NCBI GenBank assembly: GCA_964628185.1
Contig: CAZVLQ010000037.1
Coordinates: 1-12,681 of the forward strand
DNA length: 12,681 nt
Direction: 5' to 3'
From: CAZVLQ01 sp964628185
GTDB taxonomy: Bacteria > Pseudomonadota > Zetaproteobacteria > Mariprofundales > Mariprofundaceae
The notes beneath the pieces are model-generated. The model did not search any database. It saw only the letters and a program-made list of their open reading frames with translations, and had not been told where the DNA came from. Within the stretch, counting starts at the first letter, position 1; each line of letters begins with the position of its first letter. The translations under genes were made by a program, and so were the position numbers. Below are positions 6,648 to 12,681 of the stretch, in pieces.

Positions 6648-7904
6648 GTGACGGCCAAACAATTCCGCAGCATCCGCGGTATTCACGACGGCCTGCCGGC
6701 CGATGCCGCCTCATGGCGGCGAATCGAACAGGCCGCCCGGGCGATTTTCGAGCGCTACGGTTTCTCCGAGGTGCGCCTGCCCGTACTGGAACCCGCCGGG
6801 CTGTTCGTTCGCTCCATCGGCGAGGAAACGGATATTGTCGCCAAGGAGATGTACCGCTTTGAGGATCGCGGCGGTGATGATATCTGCCTGCGCCCCGAGG
6901 GCACGGCCGGGGCCGTACGCGCCTGGCTTCAGGCCGGGCTGACACGCGCCGGCGCCCGGCGCTGGTACTATATGGGACCGATGTTCCGGCGCGAGCGCCC
7001 GCAAAAAGGCCGCTTGCGCCAGTTTCAGCAGATTGGCGTGGAATGGTTCGGTGTCAGGGGACCCGAAGAAGACGCCGAGACGCTGGCCATGGCATGGGAA
7101 CTGATCACCGCACTCGGCATCGGCGATATCCAACTGGAAATCAACAGTCTGGGCTGCGACATCTGCCGCCCGGACTATCGCGCCTCCCTTGTGGCCTGGC
7201 TCAGGGAGCGCAGTGCGGGTCTGTGTAAAACCTGCCTCACGCGCATGGATGTCAATCCGCTGCGCGTACTGGATTGCAAGGTGGAAAGCTGTGGGCAGGT
7301 CCTGACGGATGCGCCGGAGATGCAGCATCACCTGTGCGCCGGCTGTCGGAGCCATTTTAATGCGCTCCAGGGCTATCTGGACCATCTCAGGATCCCGTAC
7401 GTGGTCAATGGACGCATCGTGCGCGGCCTGGACTATTACACGCGCACCGCCTTTGAAATCGTCACGAAAAAACTTGGCGCGCAGGGAACGGTGATTGCCG
7501 GCGGACGCTATGACGGCCTGGTCGCCGAACTTGGCGGACCCGCGACCCCCGCCATCGGCTTTGCCCTGGGACTGGAACGCCTGGCCATGCTGCTTCCCGA
7601 TGCCGCCTCCCCTGCCCCCGATATCGCACTGCTTGTCCTGTCCGAATCCGCGCAGGCACACGGACTCGACGTTGCCCGGCGCCTGCGTCAGGCGGACCTG
7701 ACCGTCATCCATTGCGGCACCGGTTCGGCCAGGGCGCTGTTCAGGCGGGCCGACCGCGAAAATGCGCGCTTTGTCGCCATCATCGGAGAGGACGAAATCA
7801 ACCGGGATGCGCTGAGCCTGAAAGACATGCGCACCGGCGAGCAGTCGCTGATGCCCCTGGACGAAGCCATCGCCGCCTGCAAACGCGCCGCGACTGACGA
7901 ATAA
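6648..7904 (+). CDS. hisS: Histidine--tRNA ligase (class II aminoacyl-tRNA synthetase)
   Basis: Charges tRNA-His with histidine using ATP. It has 418 residues, a normal length, with a GTG start five bases after the ispG stop, so it is probably co-transcribed and translationally coupled. Class II motif 1 lies around residues 30-60; motif 2 includes MFRRERPQKGRLRQFQQ (112-128); the histidine-specific motifs are RGLDYYTRTAFE (259-270) and AGGRYDGL (284-291); motif 3 is GFALGLERL (304-312). The C-terminal anticodon-binding domain starts around residue 325. Unusually, the insertion region holds eight cysteines: C170xxC173, C193xxC196, C210, C215 and C230xxC233. Such a set is absent from the E. coli-type enzyme and would suit zinc binding. 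Similar cysteine-bearing HisRS sequences are known to me from deltaproteobacteria and Firmicutes. Confidence 0.96.
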   Translation: MTAKQFRSIRGIHDGLPADAASWRRIEQAARAIFERYGFSEVRLPVLEPAGLFVRSIGEETDIVAKEMYRFEDRGGDDICLRPEGTAGAVRAWLQAGLTRAGARRWYYMGPMFRRERPQKGRLRQFQQIGVEWFGVRGPEEDAETLAMAWELITALGIGDIQLEINSLGCDICRPDYRASLVAWLRERSAGLCKTCLTRMDVNPLRVLDCKVESCGQVLTDAPEMQHHLCAGCRSHFNALQGYLDHLRIPYVVNGRIVRGLDYYTRTAFEIVTKKLGAQGTVIAGGRYDGLVAELGGPATPAIGFALGLERLAMLLPDAASPAPDIALLVLSESAQAHGLDVARRLRQADLTVIHCGTGSARALFRRADRENARFVAIIGEDEINRDALSLKDMRTGEQSLMPLDEAIAACKRAATDE

Positions 7905-7996
7905 GTATTATCCTGTACTTTATGCAGCCGAAATTTCTGCCATCCTGTACATAGTCATCCCTGCAAATGCAACACAGTCTTTGTAAGGCCTGAGCA

Positions 7997-8458
7997 TCAT
8001 CCCAGCAGAGCGGGAGTGATCATCCATTGAAGGCGCCAGCGGCCTTCCGGGCCGGATTCCAGGCAAACGACACCGGCGTTCTGAAAGGCAACGGGGGCCT
8101 GCCCGGGATCGCCGGTCAGCAGCAGGCCGGCGAGACGGGACAGATGCGGCAGATGGCCGACGAGCATCACATCCCTGCTCCGTGCAGTCAGATGCGCGGA
8201 CCACCGTGCGGGATCGTCACCGGGCTGTAAATCCGGCCCGGCGTCATAGACGGCATTGAGGCAACGCGCCAGCAGTTCCGCCGTCTCGGCCGCCCGTAAT
8301 TTGCCACTGTGGAGGATTTCGGGAATCAGCAGACGAGCGTGCCGGTAAAGAAAATCGCCGACCGACCGCACATCAGCGGCGCCCTTCTCCGATAGTGGCC
8401 GATCCGGATTTTCTTCCTTTGATACGGCTTCGCCATGTTGCACCAGATATACGCGCAT
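7997..8458 (-). CDS. sixA: SixA-type phosphohistidine phosphatase (histidine phosphatase superfamily)
   Basis: A 153-residue cytoplasmic phosphatase of the small SixA branch. SixA removes phosphate from phosphohistidine, for example on HPt domains or on the nitrogen phosphotransferase protein NPr. The N terminus MRVYLVQHGEA carries the phospho-acceptor histidine H8 in QHG form instead of the usual RHG. PLSEKG (21-26), HSGKLRAAETAELL (50-63, with R55) and LVGHLPHL (99-106, with H102) are typical of the family. The start has a strong ribosome binding site, GGAGG, six bases upstream. It lies 38 bases downstream of the GAF gene on the same strand, likely one operon, and converges on hisS with a 92-base gap in which I see no clear terminator. 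The real substrate is unknown. Confidence 0.85.
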   Translation of the reverse strand: MRVYLVQHGEAVSKEENPDRPLSEKGAADVRSVGDFLYRHARLLIPEILHSGKLRAAETAELLARCLNAVYDAGPDLQPGDDPARWSAHLTARSRDVMLVGHLPHLSRLAGLLLTGDPGQAPVAFQNAGVVCLESGPEGRWRLQWMITPALLG

Positions 8459-8496
8459 GCTTCACCTCCGCCTTATTCGGCTTGAAAGATCACGGA

Positions 8497-9123
8497 TCAG
8501 GCGCCACTGCTTTTCTCATCAGTTGCGCCCGTGCAATCCGAACCGGGTTTCCCTGCCCGTTCGGCCAGTAACCGCTCCAGTTCAGCGTTTCTGGCTTCAA
8601 GTTGCTCAAGATGAGATGCATTGGAAATCGCAACAGCACAGGCAGAGGCCAGCGTGCGAACAATGGTTTCGTCAATAGACGTAAAAGCTCTGCCACCCGC
8701 CTTGTCCGTCAGGTATATTACGCCCTGAATATCGTCTCCAAACATAATCGGCGCTCCCAGAAAGGTTGTCATGACGGCGTGATCCCGGGGGAAACCGGCC
8801 GCTTTCGGATGCGCGGCAATATTATTAATGCGTACCACTTCATGTTGGTTCCACATCAAGCCCAGCAAGCCAGTTCCCTGCGGTTCATGCCCTTCAAGCT
8901 TTGCCAGTTCCTCGTCCGTCATACCCAGTGGAATAAAGCATTGCTTTCCATCTTCATAGTACGACAACATGGCATGGCGGGCGCCGGTCAACTCCATCGA
9001 TAACTGACCGACATGGCGCAGAATCGGCTTTAACGCAACACCCTGAGACAAGGCAATTACCGCCTGTGCAAGCTGATCCTGCTGTCTGGCCAGCTGTCTT
9101 TCCAACTCTGTATGTTTCATCAT
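8497..9123 (-). CDS. Stand-alone GAF domain protein, DosS/DevS-type (possible haem gas sensor)
   Basis: A 208-residue cytoplasmic protein: an N-terminal helix (about 1-30), one GAF domain (about 31-170), a coiled-coil-like segment (about 168-190, LEQLEARNAELERLLAERA) and a polar tail. No kinase, GGDEF or DNA-binding output is present. The GAF closely resembles GAF-A of mycobacterial DosS/DevS: GLLGLM (85-90), AAHPKAAGFP (103-112), FLGAPI (121-126) and YLTDKAGG (137-144). H115 sits where DosS has the proximal haem ligand H149, and Y137 where DosS has distal Y171, with the same 22-residue spacing. Haem binding is therefore plausible but not shown, since many related GAF domains keep parts of this sequence without haem. 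GGAGG lies six bases before the first ATG. It is followed by sixA after 37 bases, suggesting a joint signalling role. Confidence 0.8.
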   Translation of the reverse strand: MMKHTELERQLARQQDQLAQAVIALSQGVALKPILRHVGQLSMELTGARHAMLSYYEDGKQCFIPLGMTDEELAKLEGHEPQGTGLLGLMWNQHEVVRINNIAAHPKAAGFPRDHAVMTTFLGAPIMFGDDIQGVIYLTDKAGGRAFTSIDETIVRTLASACAVAISNASHLEQLEARNAELERLLAERAGKPGSDCTGATDEKSSGA

Positions 9124-9178
9124 TCAAAACCTCCGGAAAATAGTTTTCCACCTTTCTCCTGACCACCGTGTCATCCTC

Positions 9179-9207
9179 CTTCCGGCTTTCATTTCGATTG
9201 CCGGAAG
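9179..9207. promoter_or_regulatory. Inverted repeat in the glpD-GAF spacer
   Basis: CTTCCGGC (9179-9186) and GCCGGAAG (9200-9207) form an 8-bp GC-rich stem with a 13-base loop, within the 158-base spacer between the end of glpD and the GAF gene start. No T-tract follows on either strand, so it is not a standard intrinsic terminator. An operator or a processing hairpin is possible. Stems of this size also arise by chance. Confidence 0.2.
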
Positions 9208-9281
9208 AATGACGCACCGGCCTCCCACCTCAATCTCCCTCTTTCTTGCCTCACGTCCAGGGGACACTGACAATATCCGGT

Positions 9282-10427
9282 TTATAGCATAATATCCGCC
9301 GTGTTCGCATCCGGCAACGGCGGACGGAGCACCGGGGAAAGTATGTTCATAACCCGTTCGGCCGTTCGGCGGTAGGTGGTCAGTTTGCCGCCATAGATGG
9401 CAACCAGACGCGGGGATTCCCCCGTATCACGGCACAGGCGGGCCTCCCTGCTGCGACACGCAAAGGCCTCCTTGCCGCCGGGCAGCACGCGCACCCCCGC
9501 GAAACATTCCTCAACATCCGCCGCTTCACCGGGCCGGAATGGATAATAACGGCGATAGGCATCCAGCAGATAATTGATTTCATCCTCGCCCGGCTCGGGA
9601 TTTCCGGGATCGTCCACATCGCGCTCGGTGGTGCCCACCATCGTTTTTCCCTTCCACGGCATAATGAATACCGCACGGCCATCACATGCCTCCGTATATA
9701 CATACGACTCCTGCGGAGCTGGCAGGATGATATGGCTGCCCTGCACAAGGCTGATGCTCAGTTGCGCCGGCGGCGGCTGCAACAGGGCCTGCACCCGGTT
9801 CACCCACGGACCGGTCGCATTGACCAGCGTGCGGGCCTCTACCACGCCATACTCGCCAAGATCGGCCTTCCAGCTATCCTCCGTTCTCCGTGCCGAGCGC
9901 ATGTGACAGGGCGCCAGGATTTCAGCGCCAAGGCGCCGGGCCGACGCCGCCACCGCATGCGTGAGCGCGGCATCATCCGTGGCTGCGTCCTGATACCGGA
10001 ATACGGCGCGCAGCCCGTCATGGGACAGACCGGGCAGTGTTTCCTCCCACATCCGGGACGGTATGCGCTGAAAATCATTGCCGCTTCCGGCAATCAGACG
10101 ATACAACGTCAGCCCCGCCGCGATTTTCCATGGCGGGCGCAGACTACGCCGGTAGACGGGGATGTAGAAATACGCCTTGTGCACCAGCTTCGGGGCAATC
10201 TTCAACAGCACGTCACGCTCATGCAGCGACTCTCGCACCAGTGAAAACTGCAATGTCTCCAGGTAGCGCAGCCCCCCGTGGACAAGCTTGCTGGATCGGC
10301 TGGACGTACCCCCGGCGATGTCTCCCTGCTCCACCAGCAGCACGCGCAAACCCCGCGCCGCCGCCGCCTGTGCCACGCCGCACCCATTGATACCGCCGCC
10401 AATCACCAGCACATCCGTTTTATGCAT
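9282..10427 (-). CDS. glpD: FAD-dependent glycerol-3-phosphate dehydrogenase, short form without the C-terminal cap domain
   Basis: Oxidises glycerol-3-phosphate to dihydroxyacetone phosphate at the inner membrane, passing electrons to quinone in the known family. The sequence shows the FAD-binding GGGINGCG (10-17), TSSRSSKLVHGGLRYLE (41-57), VNATGPWVN (202-210), QGSHIILP (229-236), GTTE (265-268), GVR (311-313) and GGKLTTYR (346-353), all aligning with E. coli GlpD. The protein has 381 residues versus about 500 for E. coli GlpD and ends soon after GGKLTTYR, so the C-terminal helical cap (DAO_C) is missing. No remnant of the cap is visible downstream, and shorter forms exist, so this is probably a natural variant and not a recent truncation. 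No clear Shine-Dalgarno precedes the ATG, but the start is fixed by the immediate FAD motif. The low-G+C gene lies 77 bases upstream on the same strand. Confidence 0.85.
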   Translation of the reverse strand: MHKTDVLVIGGGINGCGVAQAAAARGLRVLLVEQGDIAGGTSSRSSKLVHGGLRYLETLQFSLVRESLHERDVLLKIAPKLVHKAYFYIPVYRRSLRPPWKIAAGLTLYRLIAGSGNDFQRIPSRMWEETLPGLSHDGLRAVFRYQDAATDDAALTHAVAASARRLGAEILAPCHMRSARRTEDSWKADLGEYGVVEARTLVNATGPWVNRVQALLQPPPAQLSISLVQGSHIILPAPQESYVYTEACDGRAVFIMPWKGKTMVGTTERDVDDPGNPEPGEDEINYLLDAYRRYYPFRPGEAADVEECFAGVRVLPGGKEAFACRSREARLCRDTGESPRLVAIYGGKLTTYRRTAERVMNILSPVLRPPLPDANTADIML

Positions 10428-10504
10428 ATTTATTCGGCTAACCGATCCATCTTAGCCACAATCCGCTTCTACTTTTCGAGAGGGCAAAAGATGCGCGTTC
10501 TTAT

Positions 10505-12681
10505 TCACAAAAACTCTCGAAATTCAAAATATCCCATTGCTCCCAGTCGATTGATAATAGCGGTTGCCAGTGCTTTTACTGCTTCATCTTGAGATTTCAT
10601 GGCTTCGCCAAGAATTTGCTTGGCTTCATCATTCCAGCCAAAGTAAATGCCCACTTCGCCAAGCTTATTGAGCATTAAGTTCAGGCATTCCAGAGCAGGC
10701 ATCGGCTTCCTTGCTGCAACCTTCACCAATTGCTCTGCGGCAAAATCAAGGGAATCCCCTTTTGTAGGCAATACCAATACGGCCTTGAGTTGAAAAAGCG
10801 CCCAATCTTCATCGAGTTTTCCAGAGGAAAACCACCAACAGAAATCGGCCAACTCATCAGGCTCCCCATTCTCTGTTGCCTGGGTAAACCGCCATTCCCA
10901 TAACCTATGCAAACGGTCTTCATAACCCTCCGGCAAGGGAACATCCGAACTTCCCAGGCTCCTGCCCAGGAACTCAATTGCGTGAGCTCTCAGTTGCAAT
11001 GAGGCCTTTTCATAAAAGGCGATCATCAGATCGTCATCCAACTGTAATTTTCCACGCCCGTAAAATGCCATCAGATGCTCAGCCAGCCGTTTTTCGGCAT
11101 TGGCTATGTCTATCTCAATCTCTGATGGCTGACCAAGCTTATCAATCGCCAAAGCATACTGATCCTTCAGCACTGCAAACACGTCATCAAATGGCTGGCA
11201 AAAGGTGATATATGTTTTCCAGGCCGCATCCCAGTATCGGGCAGGATCAGGAGAAAATATTTTTCTCTTGTTTTCTTCTGCCCAGCCATGATCGATCAAA
11301 TTGAGCCAGGGAAACCACCGCCCATAAACCGATCGAATCGCCAATGATGGATCAATATCAATGTTTAGATGTTTAGCCAGAACAACGCGAAGTTCGGGGA
11401 TCAAATCAAAACTCTTCTCTCCGACTTCACTGTTCCTATACACCCATAGACCGTACTCCACTACAGCATGCATGGCCTCGCCTCGTACTGAATTGATCGA
11501 AAGCTGAGAAGGATCCATATGCCCTTCGCCATATTCTTCATGCGATGGATCAGGGTCATCGGTTAGCACCTCGAGTACGGGCCATACCTGTTCCCGTAAT
11601 TCAACAGGGATTTCACCTAGCCCACTTTTCAGTCCACTGTTGAGCAAATTCGCTATACTTTTCCTTGCCCACACCCACCCTGGGTCAATATCGGAATATT
11701 CGGCTTTTCTTCCCGGAATTTCTCTGGGCTGCTCTACCACCCACTGACACAGTTCAAGCACATGTTGCCATGGAATATCATCACGGTTTTTTGGCGCATC
11801 CCTCAATCCGTCAATGAACCCACGCACATAGGTTGGATCAAGCCCAGCAAAAGCCATGGACTCTAACGCAAATCGGATCGGATCATCGGATACGGCCTGA
11901 GCAAGGGTCCGACTCAGCCCCTCAGGGGTTTCAACAAAGTGACCTTCGGGCGGTTGCCAGGATTTAAGATAATCGACAATTTCTGCCACAGACATCTTTT
12001 TTAAATCCTCTGATGGCATTGGGCTCGTCGGGCCAACCCATGTGCTGGACGAATAACATGAAAAGTCGGGATGCTCAGGCTCTCCATATTGCTGTACCCA
12101 TCCATCAAACCGTTCTTTCCACTCTTCAGGCAGGGCATTCTGGAATTGCCAAAGCAGGTTCATCTTTCTCTTTGACGCATACGCTTCAAGTTCATCGTCA
12201 GTAAGCTTGGAGCCATGCTGCCCAAAATACCATTCACTATATTCTTCAATATCTTCATCGCTTGGCTCGGTTTTAATCCAGGAAAGAATCTCTTGCTTCT
12301 CTCCAGCACCGATCAAACCAAACCCTGCCTGGGCTAACAATGCATATTCATGCTTATAAGATTCATCTTCAAAAAAGAGCTTGTTGGTCAGTTTTTCAGC
12401 CACAATGTCCGGATAATCCTTTGCCGACTGGCTTAACAGGAATAAAGAATTCCGTTCAAATACTGCCCAATTTTTGCCCTCAAGAATTGAAATCAATTCA
12501 GGCAAGATTGATGAGTCTTCATCCAGAGCCTGAAGAGCTGCCTCCCGAATACCGATTGCCAGAATGGCCTTTAAATCGGAATCAGCATGCCGGTTCTGCT
12601 CGTGCTCCTCAATGGCAGGCAACCAAATATAGGAATAGTCATGTGGTGGATTGGGCTCTGATAAATCCATCTCAATAGCCT
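10505..12681 (-). CDS. Large helical-repeat protein, C-terminal part (STAND/NLR-like defence protein candidate), 5' truncated by window edge
   Basis: At least 721 residues from the in-frame ATG at 12670, but the frame stays open to the window edge, so I treat it as the C-terminal part of a larger protein. It is all-alpha in appearance. HEAT/ARM-like repeats occupy about residues 35-135, for example NWAVFERNSLFLLS, SYKHEYALLAQAGF and KQEILSWI. A conserved-looking linker follows (WVGPTSPMPSEDL, 211-223; MSVAEIVDYLKSW, 226-238; PEGLSRTL, 249-256). Further helices contain RWFPWLNLIDHGWAEENKRKIF (451-472), AAWKTYITF (482-490) and CWWFSSGKLDEDWALFQL (611-628). These patterns recall the C-terminal sensor regions of very large NTPase defence proteins. 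No P-loop, SIR2, nuclease or protease motif is visible here. Base composition is clearly AT-richer than the neighbours, suggesting horizontal acquisition. The function is not established. Confidence 0.65.
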   Translation of the reverse strand, partial: AIEMDLSEPNPPHDYSYIWLPAIEEHEQNRHADSDLKAILAIGIREAALQALDEDSSILPELISILEGKNWAVFERNSLFLLSQSAKDYPDIVAEKLTNKLFFEDESYKHEYALLAQAGFGLIGAGEKQEILSWIKTEPSDEDIEEYSEWYFGQHGSKLTDDELEAYASKRKMNLLWQFQNALPEEWKERFDGWVQQYGEPEHPDFSCYSSSTWVGPTSPMPSEDLKKMSVAEIVDYLKSWQPPEGHFVETPEGLSRTLAQAVSDDPIRFALESMAFAGLDPTYVRGFIDGLRDAPKNRDDIPWQHVLELCQWVVEQPREIPGRKAEYSDIDPGWVWARKSIANLLNSGLKSGLGEIPVELREQVWPVLEVLTDDPDPSHEEYGEGHMDPSQLSINSVRGEAMHAVVEYGLWVYRNSEVGEKSFDLIPELRVVLAKHLNIDIDPSLAIRSVYGRWFPWLNLIDHGWAEENKRKIFSPDPARYWDAAWKTYITFCQPFDDVFAVLKDQYALAIDKLGQPSEIEIDIANAEKRLAEHLMAFYGRGKLQLDDDLMIAFYEKASLQLRAHAIEFLGRSLGSSDVPLPEGYEDRLHRLWEWRFTQATENGEPDELADFCWWFSSGKLDEDWALFQLKAVLVLPTKGDSLDFAAEQLVKVAARKPMPALECLNLMLNKLGEVGIYFGWNDEAKQILGEAMKSQDEAVKALATAIINRLGAMGYFEFREFL

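Noticed and set aside
6711..7712. Antisense open frame of 333 codons opposite hisS
   Set aside because: It is a shadow of hisS with no family-like motifs in its translation.
7910..7950. Direct repeat ATCCTGTAC (7910-7918 and 7942-7950) in the hisS-sixA spacer
   Set aside because: Only nine bases, two copies, in a convergent spacer where an operator would have no promoter to control; likely chance.
10474..10522. 9-bp perfect inverted repeat TTTCGAGAG / CTCTCGAAA around the stop of the large low-G+C gene
   Set aside because: The loop is 31 bases, there is no T-tract, and one or two such pairs within 50 bases are expected by chance in a window this long.

Overview
The window looks like a proteobacterial chromosome segment, probably gammaproteobacterial or a close relative. 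It carries BolA, YhbY and an adjacent ispG-hisS pair, all with clear proteobacterial-type sequences. Most of it has about 58-60% G+C (35/60 counted over 7081-7140). The exception is the last gene on the right, which is visibly AT-richer (29/60 over 11041-11100, 23/60 over 12361-12420) and looks acquired. No tRNA, rRNA, CRISPR array, insertion sequence or integrase was seen.

Layout. Positions 1-412 (+) hold the 3' end of a cation/proton antiporter. It converges on a minus-strand pair, bolA (438-731) and yhbY (728-1003), which overlap by 4 bases. A short divergent spacer separates yhbY from a diguanylate cyclase (1086-1985, +) with an NAD(P)-binding-like Rossmann domain at its N terminus. Next is a large membrane GGDEF-EAL protein (2168-5395, +) with periplasmic Cache-like, GAF and PAS sensor regions, followed by ispG (5548-6642) and hisS (6648-7904). 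On the minus strand lie a SixA-type phosphatase (7997-8458), a stand-alone GAF protein (8497-9123), a short GlpD-type glycerol-3-phosphate dehydrogenase (9282-10427) and the C-terminal part of a very large helical-repeat protein (10505 to the window edge).

How the genes fit together. Two c-di-GMP enzymes lie just upstream of the isoprenoid gene ispG. The leader and first codons of ispG (5496-5563) are repeated at 82% identity at 1995-2062, immediately after the diguanylate cyclase and before the GGDEF-EAL gene. The simplest reading is that the GGDEF-EAL gene entered between the cyclase and ispG with duplication of the ispG leader. The ispG copy of that leader can form a hairpin whose 3' arm covers the ribosome binding site.

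Most interesting items: the duplicated ispG leader and its hairpin; the Rossmann-GGDEF fusion, a candidate redox-cofactor-sensing cyclase; the single-domain GAF protein, which keeps the histidine and tyrosine matching the haem-pocket residues of mycobacterial DosS at identical spacing; and the low-G+C large protein, whose repeat architecture resembles the C-terminal sensor half of STAND/NLR-like defence proteins. The effector or NTPase half of that last protein, if present, lies outside the window.
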